Assembly: GCF_014673495.1 (NCBI RefSeq)
Contig: NZ_CP051006.1
Location: 3,348,001 to 3,412,000, forward strand
Reading direction: 5' to 3'
Length of the DNA: 64,000 nt
From: Streptomyces griseofuscus
GTDB lineage: Bacteria > Actinomycetota > Actinomycetes > Streptomycetales > Streptomycetaceae
In this document: positions 26,356-33,963 of the stretch, piece by piece
Numbering within the stretch: the stretch's first letter is position 1
Layout of the letters: each line of letters starts with the position of its first letter
Made by a program: the position numbers and the translations under genes
The notes under the pieces: model-generated
The model's input: the letters and a program-made list of their open reading frames with translations, nothing else
The model's database searches: none
What the model was told of the DNA's origin: nothing

Positions 26356-27239
26356 TTCCCCGTGAGGGAACCGAAGTCCACGCCCGAGCCCAGGATCAGG
26401 CCCGCGCCGAGGAGGAGCATCGTCGCCGGGACCATGAAGGTGGTGATCATCAGCGTGGCCTTGGGCACCGCGCGAGCGGCCTTGCGGCGGGCGTTCTGGG
26501 CGTCCGTGCGGCGCATGTCCTTGGCCAGGGAGACGAGGGTGTCGACGATCGGCGCGCCCAGTTCCTCCCCCTGCTGGAGCGCGGTGACGAACATGGCTAC
26601 CTGCTCGGAGTCATTGCGCCGGCGCAGCTCCGCGAAGGCCTGGCGGCGGCTCATGCCGAGGTCCATCTGGCGCAGGGTGATACGGAGTTCATCGGCCCAG
26701 GGACCCTCGTAGCGGGACGCCACCCGGTCCAGCGCCTGCCGGAAGCCGAGCCCGGCGCTGACCACGACCGCCAGCACGTCCAGGAAGTCCGGCAGGGTCC
26801 GCTCGATGACCTCCCGGCGGACCCGGATCGCCGACCAGATCCCGACCTCCGTCCAGAACGCCCCGAACAGCAGCAGCAGAACCGCCACGAACCACTGGCC
26901 GCGCAGCAGGAACACCAGGAAGCCCACACCGCCCAGCACGCCGTACACCGCGCGGCGGGCGGCGTACCGGTCGATGGTCAGGCCCCCGGGGTTGCCCGCG
27001 AGGTCGATCCGGCGCCGGTACCGGGCGACCAGCCGGGGCCCCATCAGCCGGAGCACCAGCGGCGCGTACCGCATGCCCATGCGGTCGATCACGGAGCCCA
27101 CCGCGCCGGTGCGGGTGGCGCCGACCTCCAGGGCGACGGCGAGGTCGACGGGGAGCTTGGCGTCGGCGCGGTACATGCGCACACCGGTGAAGATCCCCCA
27201 CACGGCGGCGCCCATCAGCAGGGCGAGCGGCAAGGCCAT
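26352..27239 (-). CDS. tadC: TadC-like type II secretion system F-domain protein
   Basis: A 295-residue inner-membrane platform protein. It has an N-terminal membrane segment (MALPLALLMGAAVWGIFTG), two central helices (YGVLGGVGFLVFLLRGQW and VAVLLLLFGAF), the T2SSF domain (LPDFLDVLAVVVSAGLGFRQALDRV, RQAFAELRRRNDSEQVAMFVTALQQGEELG) and a C-terminal helix. With TadB it forms the platform that couples the TadA ATPase to pilin assembly. It is coupled by ATGA to the histidine kinase and follows tadB by 15 bases. Confidence 0.93.
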   Translation of the reverse strand: MALPLALLMGAAVWGIFTGVRMYRADAKLPVDLAVALEVGATRTGAVGSVIDRMGMRYAPLVLRLMGPRLVARYRRRIDLAGNPGGLTIDRYAARRAVYGVLGGVGFLVFLLRGQWFVAVLLLLFGAFWTEVGIWSAIRVRREVIERTLPDFLDVLAVVVSAGLGFRQALDRVASRYEGPWADELRITLRQMDLGMSRRQAFAELRRRNDSEQVAMFVTALQQGEELGAPIVDTLVSLAKDMRRTDAQNARRKAARAVPKATLMITTFMVPATMLLLGAGLILGSGVDFGSLTGK

Positions 27240-27254
27240 CGGATCCTCCTTCCC

Positions 27255-28202
27255 TCACACGTCGATGCGGCTGAGCCGCCGGATGAGGACGAAACCGACC
27301 GCGTACAGCCCGAACGCGACGAGCACACAGCCCTGGCCCACCGGGGAGCCGGTCATCCGGGCCAGGGCGCCGTCCCTGACGCCGTTCATCAGGAACAACG
27401 CGCCGACCCCGAGAACGGGCACGGCGTACGACGTCATGGTCACCTGAGAGAGCTGCGTGCGGATCTCCCGCCGGGTCTCCTTGCGCTCCTCCAGCGTCTC
27501 GGTGAGATTGCGCAGCGCGGAGACGACCTGGCCGCCGGCCCGGTTGGACAGCACCAGCGTCGTCACCAGCACGACCAGTTCCCGCGACGGGAGCCGGTCG
27601 GCGAGTTCACCGAGGGCGTCGTCCAGGGAATGGCCGATCGCCAACTGGTCGGACACCTTGACCAGTTCCTCCCCGGCCGGCGCCTCCAGCTCCTCCGCGG
27701 CCATGCCGATCGCGGTGCGCAGGGCGAGCCCCGCCTGTGTGGCGTTGGCCAGAATGCGGGCGATTTCCGGGAGTTGGCCGATGAACCGCTCGATGCGCCT
27801 GCGCCGCTGCCAGTTGAGGAACTGCACCGCCGCCCAGATGCCCAGCAGCCCGGCGATCGGCCCGAAGAACGGCGCGAGCGCGGCCTGGCCGATCAGCCAG
27901 AGCGCGGCGACCGTACCGAGCATGGCGACGAAGAACTCGCCCGGCGTGATGTCCAATCCGGTGGCAGCCAGGCGCCGTTCGAGCCACCGGCCGAGGCGGG
28001 TACGGCGCAGCCGTCGGTCGAGATCGCGGAAGTGCCGCCTGCGTCCGGTGCCGGACTCCTGTGGCCCGGTGTGCGTGAGGCGGTCCACCAGCTCGGCCCG
28101 CCGGGCCCGGCCCCGGGCGTAGCTGTGCACGCCGATCACCGCGAGCACGCAGGTCAGCAGCGCCGCTGCGAGGGTGAGCTGGACGAGGGTGTGCAGTTCC
28201 AT
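27255..28202 (-). CDS. tadB: TadB-like type II secretion system F-domain protein
   Basis: A 315-residue membrane protein. An N-terminal helix (about 7-25), a basic cytoplasmic stretch with RRHFRDLDRRLRRTRLGRW, two helices (about 92-125), the T2SSF domain (LPEIARILANATQAGLALRTA, DDALGELADRLPSRELVVLV, GQVVSALRNLTETLEERKE) and two C-terminal helices give the TadB layout. It partners with TadC in the assembly platform. The gene begins eight bases after the tadA stop. Confidence 0.93.
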   Translation of the reverse strand: MELHTLVQLTLAAALLTCVLAVIGVHSYARGRARRAELVDRLTHTGPQESGTGRRRHFRDLDRRLRRTRLGRWLERRLAATGLDITPGEFFVAMLGTVAALWLIGQAALAPFFGPIAGLLGIWAAVQFLNWQRRRRIERFIGQLPEIARILANATQAGLALRTAIGMAAEELEAPAGEELVKVSDQLAIGHSLDDALGELADRLPSRELVVLVTTLVLSNRAGGQVVSALRNLTETLEERKETRREIRTQLSQVTMTSYAVPVLGVGALFLMNGVRDGALARMTGSPVGQGCVLVAFGLYAVGFVLIRRLSRIDV

Positions 28203-28210
28203 GTGGGGGC

Positions 28211-29554
28211 CTACCTGGCTTCTCGGGTGGCGAGCTGGTCGGCGGTGCGGGCCACGCCGAAGGCGCCCGGGACGGGCTGGCTCGCCATGTGCAGGCGGTC
28301 GGCGGTGCGGCGCGGCAGCGGGAAGTAGGCGAAGGCGCCGGGCACCCGGCCGTCCGCCGTCATCGGCTCCGCCTCGAAGCGGGCGACACTGGCCAGCCGG
28401 TACGGCTCCCCGCCATGGCTGTCCAGCAGCGCGATCTCGGTGATCCGGCGGGCGCCGTCGGCGAACCGGGTGAGCTGGACGATGACGTCGACCGCGCTGT
28501 TGATCTGGTCGTGCAGCGCGACGAACGGCACCTCCACGTCGGACATGGAGGCGAGCGTCTGGAGCCGGGTGAGGGCGTCCTCGGCGCTGTTGGCGTGCAC
28601 GGTGGCCAGGGAGCCGTCATGGCCGGTGGACATCGCCTGGAGCATGTCGAGGGACTCGCCGCCGCGGACCTCGCCGACCACGATCCGGTCGGGCCGCATC
28701 CGCAGTGAGTTGCGCACCAGGTCGCGGATGGTGACCTGGCCCTTGCCCTCGACGTTCGGCGGCCGCGACTCCAGCCGGACCACATGGCTCTGCTGGAGCT
28801 GGAGTTCGGCGGAGTCCTCGATGGTGATGATCCGCTCGTGCGGCGGGATGAGCCCGGACAGCGCGTTGAGCAGGGTCGTCTTGCCGGTGCCGGTCGCGCC
28901 CGAGACGATGATGTTGAACTTCGCCTGCACCAGCCCCGCCAGCAGATACACCATGGGTTCGTCGAGCGAGCCGAGCCCGATCAGCTCCTGGAGGGTGAAG
29001 GAGCGCGGGAAGCGGCGGATGGTGAGGATGGGCCCGGTCAGCGACAGCGGCGGGATGATGACGTTGACGCGCTCGCCGGACGGCAGCCGGGCGTCCACCA
29101 TCGGATTCGACTCGTCCACCCGGCGGTTGACGGTCGACACGATCCGTTCGATGGTCTGCATCAGCTGGTCCGCGGAGGCGAAGCGCAGCGGCAACTGCTC
29201 GACGCGGCCCCCGCGTTCGACGAAGATCGCGTCCGCCCCGTTCACCATGATCTCGGTGATCGAGGTGTCCTCCAGGAGGGGTTCGAGGATGCCGAGACCC
29301 AGCGCCTCGTCCACCACCCGCCGGATCAGCTGGGCGCGCTCCACCGTGGAGAGCACCGGGCCCTCCCGGCTGATGATGTGCCCGAGCACCCGTTCGAGAC
29401 GACTGCGGCGCTCCGCGGCGGCCAGCGCGCCCATCTCCGCGAGGTCGATCTCCTCCAGCAGCTTGGCCCGGTAGGCGGCGACCAGATGCCCGTCCTCGCC
29501 CCGGCTGCCGTGGTCCTCCGGAGTGCTGATGCGTGCCCGCAGGCTCATGGTCAC
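28211..29554 (-). CDS. tadA: TadA/CpaF-family secretion ATPase
   Basis: A 447-residue hexameric type II/IV secretion ATPase. The N-terminal domain (about 20-110) includes DEALGLGILEPLLEDTSITEIMVNG. The RecA-like domain has Walker A GATGTGKTTLLNAL (about 220-233), an Asp box near IITIEDSAELQLQQ, Walker B RPDRIVVGEVRGGESLDML and a His box STGHDGSLATVHAN. It powers Flp pilus polymerisation at the cytoplasmic face of TadB/TadC. It lies in the middle of the tad operon, eight bases before tadB. Confidence 0.96.
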   Translation of the reverse strand: MTMSLRARISTPEDHGSRGEDGHLVAAYRAKLLEEIDLAEMGALAAAERRSRLERVLGHIISREGPVLSTVERAQLIRRVVDEALGLGILEPLLEDTSITEIMVNGADAIFVERGGRVEQLPLRFASADQLMQTIERIVSTVNRRVDESNPMVDARLPSGERVNVIIPPLSLTGPILTIRRFPRSFTLQELIGLGSLDEPMVYLLAGLVQAKFNIIVSGATGTGKTTLLNALSGLIPPHERIITIEDSAELQLQQSHVVRLESRPPNVEGKGQVTIRDLVRNSLRMRPDRIVVGEVRGGESLDMLQAMSTGHDGSLATVHANSAEDALTRLQTLASMSDVEVPFVALHDQINSAVDVIVQLTRFADGARRITEIALLDSHGGEPYRLASVARFEAEPMTADGRVPGAFAYFPLPRRTADRLHMASQPVPGAFGVARTADQLATREAR

Positions 29555-29561
29555 CGGCTCC

Positions 29562-29924
29562 TCAATGGTCGAGCGGCATGGTCGCCGACTTGGTGGCGTC
29601 CCCGAAGCTCCACACGATCTTCGGGATGCGGACGGTCGCCGTCACGGTCACGGAGCCGCCCCCGCCGCCCTCCGCACAACTCACCCGCATCCCCCCACCG
29701 ACGGCGGCCGCGCACGCCTGCTGCGCGTCCTGCCGCAGCGAGGCGGCCCGCGCCCCCGCACGGGCCGCCGTACCGGCCTGCTCGGCGGCGTAGGCGACGG
29801 CGCCGAGCTGGATGCCGGCGAGGGCGACGATCAGCAGTACGGGCAGGAATCCCAGGTATTCGATGGCGACTTGGCCGCGCTCACGACGCTCACGGCGGTC
29901 ACGACGCCCGCTCGGGTACCGCAT
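29562..29924 (-). CDS. TadE-family pseudopilin
   Basis: A 120-residue protein. A very basic leader ends in ERGQVAIEYLGFLPVLLIVALAGIQLGAVAYA, the processed-pilin style helix of the TadE family with Glu at +5. A short secreted region follows with two cysteines (QQACAAAVGGGMRVSCAEGG). It is probably a minor pilin of the Flp machine. The start is eight bases before tadA on the operon path. Confidence 0.9.
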   Translation of the reverse strand: MRYPSGRRDRRERRERGQVAIEYLGFLPVLLIVALAGIQLGAVAYAAEQAGTAARAGARAASLRQDAQQACAAAVGGGMRVSCAEGGGGGSVTVTATVRIPKIVWSFGDATKSATMPLDH

Positions 29925-29925
29925 C

Positions 29926-30711
29926 TCAGTCCTTCGCCTCCTCCACCGCGCCGGCGTGCCCGTGCACCCGCGCCGGGAAAGCGATCAGGCCCGGGAAGAG
30001 CACCGGGACCTTCAGGGAGACATCGGCCGTGACATAGCCGGACCCACCGCAGCTCACCGTCGCGTCCCCCCGCCACGCCGCCGACAGGTCCTTGCGCCCC
30101 GCCGTCGAGCAGGCCGCCTGCCGCGCACCGCCCGGCGACGCCGCCGTACCGGCCCGTACCGCCTCGTCGGCGGCGTTCCCGGCGAGCGTGAAGGTGTACC
30201 CCACGAGCACGGCCTGCCACACGAGCACCAGGGTGAGCAGGATCAGCGGCGTCATGCCGAGGAACTCGATGCTCACCTGACCCGAATCACCCGTCGGGCC
30301 CGCATCACTGACCTGACCCGCATCGCCCATCCGGCCCGCATCGCTCGGCCGACGGTCATCACACGTCGGACCCGCATCGCCCATCCGACCCGCACCGCTC
30401 ACCAGACCCGCACCACTCACCCGGCCCGCGTCGCTCAGCCGACGTTCGTCACGCGTCGGACCCACATCGCTCCCCCGGCCCGCACCCCTCGCCCACCGCT
30501 CATCACTCACCGGACCCGCGCCACCCATCCGACCCGCACCACTCACCCGGCCCGCATCGCTCAGCCGACGTTCATCACACGTCGGACCCACACCACCCAT
30601 CCGACCCGCGCCGCTCGCCAGACCCGCACCACTCATCCGGCCCGCGCCGCTCACCGGACCCGCACCGCTCACCCGGCCCGGGTCCGCGTCCCTCTTGCCC
30701 CTCCTCGTCAC
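29926..30711 (-). CDS. TadE-family pseudopilin with an 18-bp minisatellite in its leader
   Basis: A 261-residue protein. Residues 144-260 are an ordinary TadE protein: GQVSIEFLGMTPLILLTLVLVW, then a secreted part with cysteines in QAACSTAGRK and ATVSCGGSGY. Residues 15-140 instead consist of six-residue repeats of the type S-G/D-A-G-R-M/V, arginine- and aspartate-rich, placed before the pilin helix where a short leader is normal. The start is GTG at 30711 with AAGGAG seven bases upstream. The gene starts five bases after tadZ. Whether such a long leader is tolerated by the prepilin peptidase is unknown. Confidence 0.8.
   Translation of the reverse strand: MTRRGKRDADPGRVSGAGPVSGAGRMSGAGLASGAGRMGGVGPTCDERRLSDAGRVSGAGRMGGAGPVSDERWARGAGRGSDVGPTRDERRLSDAGRVSGAGLVSGAGRMGDAGPTCDDRRPSDAGRMGDAGQVSDAGPTGDSGQVSIEFLGMTPLILLTLVLVWQAVLVGYTFTLAGNAADEAVRAGTAASPGGARQAACSTAGRKDLSAAWRGDATVSCGGSGYVTADVSLKVPVLFPGLIAFPARVHGHAGAVEEAKD
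30292..30669 (-). repeat. Degenerate 18-bp tandem repeat (minisatellite) inside a tadE gene
   Basis: About 21 units of 18 bases encode the hexapeptide S-G-A-G-R-M/V with variants such as SDAGRV and GGAGPV. Two or three interruptions encode a related PTCDERRLSDAG block. All units keep the frame, so copy-number changes would not disrupt translation. Confidence 0.85.
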
Positions 30712-30715
30712 CGGC

Positions 30716-31981
30716 TCACTCCTTCCGCCGCCGAAGGCCACCGGCACGCGCCCCGTCGCGCCCGCCGCCGCGCACGCCACCCCGCGCCCCGCCCCGGTGC
30801 GCGCCCTCCGCCGCCCGTGCGAGCCCCAGCTCCCCCGCGAGCGCCCACAGCGCCTGCTTCACCGTGCTGCGCGCGTCCAGCTCATGGACCCGCCCCGCGT
30901 CCACCACCGCCTGGAGTTCCTTGAAGTTGGCGGGCACGGCGGTGCGCGCCAGCGCCGTGCCGGTGATCCGCTGCACCAGCGCGGGCTGGATCTCGGTGTG
31001 CCGGCTCTGCCGGTTGACGACGACCGTGGTCTCCTCCGCCTTGCGGATCTGGAGCCGGTCCCACATCCGCACGGTCCGCTTGGCGGCGCGTACGGCGATC
31101 ACGTCCGGCGTCGTCACCAGCAGCGCCGTGTCGGCCGCCTCGATCGCGGCCGCGCCCGCCCCGCCGAGCTGTGCGCCGCAGTCGATGACGACCACCTCGT
31201 AGCGCGAGCGCAGGGCGCGCACGATCTGCCGGGCGGCTCGGTCGGTGACCTCCTCGCCGCGCTCCCCCTCGCCGGGCGCGAGCAGCAGCGCGAGCCCGGT
31301 GTCATGGCGGAAGAGGGCGTCGGCGAGGACGCGCGGCGAGATGTCGCTGATGGCGGCGAGGTCGGCGACCGAGCGCCGGAACTGGATGTCCAGGAAGGAG
31401 GCGACGTCCCCGCACTGGAGGTCGAGGTCGACCAGCGCGGTGGACCGCCCGGAGGCCTGTGCGGCGAGCGCGAGCTGTACGGCCGTGAGCGTCGCGCCGA
31501 CGCCCCCCTTGGCGCCGCTGACCGTGACGACCGTACCGCCGGAGCTGCCCGGCGCCTCACCGCCCTGGCCGAGGTGGCGCCGTACCTCCGTCGACCACTG
31601 GGCGACCGCCTGCACCCGGCCGGCCAGTTCGTCGTACGACAGCGGGAGCGCGACCAGGCCCCGGGCGCCGGAGTCCATGGCGGCGGCGAACAGACCGGGG
31701 CTCGCGTCGGTGGTGACGAGGATGACGCCGACCGCGGGGAAGCGCAGGGCGATCTCGCGGATCAGCTCCAACGCCGGTGCGGGGCCGATGCGTTCATGGA
31801 CGACGAGCACCTCGGGCAGTTCGTCCACGGCCTCGGCGGCGAGCCGGGCGAGGGCGTCCACCAGCTGGGTGGAGTCGGTGACCGGCGGCTGCGGTTCGGC
31901 GTCGGGCAGCTGGCTGAGCAGGGTGACGAGGGAGCGGACGGCGTCCGGGTCGGCGCCCGCCGGGAGGATCCTGGTCGGCAT
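30716..31981 (-). CDS. tadZ: TadZ/CpaE-family localisation ATPase
   Basis: A 421-residue protein. A receiver-like N-terminal domain (about 1-130, IGPAPALELIREIALRFPAVGVILVTTD) lacks a clear phospho-acceptor arrangement. The ParA/MinD-type ATPase domain (about 150-385) follows, with deviant Walker A VSGAKGGVGATLTA, the stretch STALVDLDLQCGDVASFLD and VVVIDCGAQLGG. The C-terminus is a glycine/arginine-rich tail. TadZ positions the pilus machine. It follows cpaB by 12 bases. Confidence 0.93.
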   Translation of the reverse strand: MPTRILPAGADPDAVRSLVTLLSQLPDAEPQPPVTDSTQLVDALARLAAEAVDELPEVLVVHERIGPAPALELIREIALRFPAVGVILVTTDASPGLFAAAMDSGARGLVALPLSYDELAGRVQAVAQWSTEVRRHLGQGGEAPGSSGGTVVTVSGAKGGVGATLTAVQLALAAQASGRSTALVDLDLQCGDVASFLDIQFRRSVADLAAISDISPRVLADALFRHDTGLALLLAPGEGERGEEVTDRAARQIVRALRSRYEVVVIDCGAQLGGAGAAAIEAADTALLVTTPDVIAVRAAKRTVRMWDRLQIRKAEETTVVVNRQSRHTEIQPALVQRITGTALARTAVPANFKELQAVVDAGRVHELDARSTVKQALWALAGELGLARAAEGAHRGGARGGVRGGGRDGARAGGLRRRKE

Positions 31982-31993
31982 GCGGGCCGCCTC

Positions 31994-32704
31994 TCACTTG
32001 TCCGTCGCGAGTTCGTAGGTGCGGTCCTTGTCCGGGACGCTCGTGTCGCCGCCGGGGCCCACCAGAGCGAGCCGGACGCGCTGGGCGAAGGACTCGGCGT
32101 AGGTGATGCGCTGGGCGTCGAGGGTGGACAGCGCGAAGGTGATCGGGACGGCCTCGCTCGGCTGCTGCTGGTTGTTCTTGGCGGCGTCCGGGTCCAGCGC
32201 GGTGATCCGGCCGACGTCGAGGACTCGGGCGTCGGTGACGATGATCTTCGACTGGTCGGGGTCGCCCTCCTTCTTGCCCGCGAAGGTGGCGTACACATTG
32301 ACCCGGGACCCCGGGGTGATCTTGCCCGCCACGCCCGTCGCCGCGTCGATCATGATGGCGACCTCCTGCTGTCCGGGCTGGAGGGCGGGCTGGTCCACGA
32401 TCATGTCGCTCTGGAGCAGCGACCCGGCGCGCAGCGTGGTGACGGCGATCTTGCCCTGGAGCGCGCGCAGATCGGTGACCGCGGTCCCGGACAGCCACCG
32501 CTTGGGCATCCTGACCTTCTCGAACTGGCCCGCGTCCAGGGTGGTGTACGGCTTCACGTCGGAGCGGACCCGGTAGGCGGTGACCTCGGGGCCGACCTTG
32601 GAGTCGACGTCATGGACGACGGAGAGCACACCGGCGAACGCGAGCAGAGCGCACAGGACGGACAGGAGCAGGAGTATCACGCCGCGGCGCTGACGGGAGT
32701 TCAT
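31994..32704 (-). CDS. cpaB: CpaB/RcpC-family SAF-domain pilus protein
   Basis: A 236-residue protein. An N-terminal membrane helix (RGVILLLLSVLCALLAFAGVL, about 7-27) is followed by an SAF-type domain (TAYRVRSDVKPYTTLDAGQF, LRAGSLLQSDMI) and a second domain with VAGKITPGSRVNVYATF. CpaB proteins link the pilus machinery to the cell wall. The start at 32704 matches the usual MNSRQRRGVI; no strong Shine-Dalgarno sequence is at ideal spacing. It is the first recognised assembly gene of the operon. Confidence 0.9.
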   Translation of the reverse strand: MNSRQRRGVILLLLSVLCALLAFAGVLSVVHDVDSKVGPEVTAYRVRSDVKPYTTLDAGQFEKVRMPKRWLSGTAVTDLRALQGKIAVTTLRAGSLLQSDMIVDQPALQPGQQEVAIMIDAATGVAGKITPGSRVNVYATFAGKKEGDPDQSKIIVTDARVLDVGRITALDPDAAKNNQQQPSEAVPITFALSTLDAQRITYAESFAQRVRLALVGPGGDTSVPDKDRTYELATDK

Positions 32705-32777
32705 GAACCGTGCAACCTCATTGGGGGAATCGGTCGTTCGGGATATGGACGGACAGCTCGTGGGCGTGTTCCCGGGC

Positions 32778-33638
32778 TCAGGCGGGTGTGCGGGGTTCCA
32801 GGGCCCGTGGGGCGGGCGGTTCATGGACGGGCGGGACGGCGGAGCAGAAGACGCAGCGGTCACCGATGACGTCGAGCCCGCACCAGTGGCAGCTGGACTG
32901 CCGTACGGACGCGACCAGTTGGTACAGCACGGACAGATCGTCGAGGTGGGCACAGAACTCGACCATGCGGCCGGTCCCCCACCAGGCGCGGGACTCGGCG
33001 GGCAGCGCGGTCTCCCGCACCCCCTGCGCCCCCCACGCGGTCCCGAGGCCGGCCGCCCAGTCGCCGGGCAGCTGCCCCTTCGCGAGCAGCAGCCAGGTGG
33101 GGAACTCGGGCCCCTTGAGGGTGACTTCCGGTGCGACCTTGACGAGCTGTGGCTCGGGATGGGCGAGTACGGCGAACTGGCTGCCCGGCACCCAGGACTT
33201 GGCGTGCGCCTTCAGTCCGACCGGCACCCGGTCGAGCCGCGCCACCGAGCCGAGCACGGCCCCGGCATGGATGTAGTGGGCGAGCAGCCGCCCGGCGGAG
33301 GCCAGCACCCCGGGACTGAGGTCGCAGGAGGCGAGCTGCCGTAACTGGCGCCCCAGTACGGCGACTCCGAGGGGCGGCAGCTCGGGCCGGAGCAGCGCGA
33401 TCCGGTCGCTCTCCAGCAGCGAGCGCAGGGTGTACAGGCGCCGTACGACCGGCTCCGGGGTGGCCGCCGAGCACACCACGACGACATGGCCGTGGCTCTC
33501 GATGAGGTCGCTCAGTTCGGTGAGGGCGTGATCGAGCGGATGCCGGTCGAGTCCGGCCAGCACGACGGCGGGCATGGTGCGTTCGTCCTGTGGCGGCAGC
33601 GCCAGGTCGGCGCTGGTCACGGCAATGGCAGTTGGCAC
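32778..33638 (-). CDS. Hypothetical protein with a C-terminal zinc ribbon, head of the tad locus
   Basis: A 286-residue protein I cannot assign to a named family. The N-terminal half looks like a Rossmann-type domain (DRHPLDHALTELSDLIESHG, VVVVCSAATPEPVV). The middle has VARLDRVPVGLKAHAKSWVPG. The end carries CHWCGLDVIGDRCVFC, a CxxC-x8-CxxC zinc ribbon. It is cytosolic by sequence. Its position at the head of the tad genes and same orientation suggest a role in pilus regulation or assembly. The gap to cpaB is 73 bases. Confidence 0.75.
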   Translation of the reverse strand: MPTAIAVTSADLALPPQDERTMPAVVLAGLDRHPLDHALTELSDLIESHGHVVVVCSAATPEPVVRRLYTLRSLLESDRIALLRPELPPLGVAVLGRQLRQLASCDLSPGVLASAGRLLAHYIHAGAVLGSVARLDRVPVGLKAHAKSWVPGSQFAVLAHPEPQLVKVAPEVTLKGPEFPTWLLLAKGQLPGDWAAGLGTAWGAQGVRETALPAESRAWWGTGRMVEFCAHLDDLSVLYQLVASVRQSSCHWCGLDVIGDRCVFCSAVPPVHEPPAPRALEPRTPA

Positions 33639-33963
33639 GCCCCGCTCCCCGGTGACTTCACTGCGTGACTACCTGAGCACTGTATCCACGCGCGCCGGGC
33701 GGGAGAACAGCGTTGGTGAAGCCCATGTGGAACTTGCTGGGGGCAAGTCCCCGCAAACCGGGGCAGGTTGCGAAACCCATCGACCCCCGCCTTGGTCTGG
33801 ACCTCTTGACAGCAGGATTGGTCTGGACCAACTTGTCTGTGCACCGGTGGCCACCGGCTCCACCCCACGGATTCCACCCTGTCGGATTCCACCCCCCTGG
33901 AATTCACCCGTTGGCATCCACCCGCTGGACCCCTGCACCACTCCGACTCCCCCGGAGGTCCCC
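33639..33963. promoter_or_regulatory. Divergent control region between the tad locus and the chitinase gene
   Basis: A 325-base divergent region. The chitinase side holds two copies of TGGTCTGGACCW, at 33793-33804 and 33819-33830, flanking TTGACA (33806-33811). The repeat TGGTCT(A/G)GACC is the classic chitinase promoter element of Streptomyces, used in chitin induction and glucose repression. A -10 candidate CAACTT (33829-33834) lies 17 bases after TTGACA, so the second repeat overlaps the promoter. The tad side shows no clear promoter. Confidence 0.7.

Noticed and set aside
30292..30669. CRISPR array
   Set aside because: The 18-bp units are contiguous, degenerate and in frame within a coding gene, with no spacers and no cas genes.
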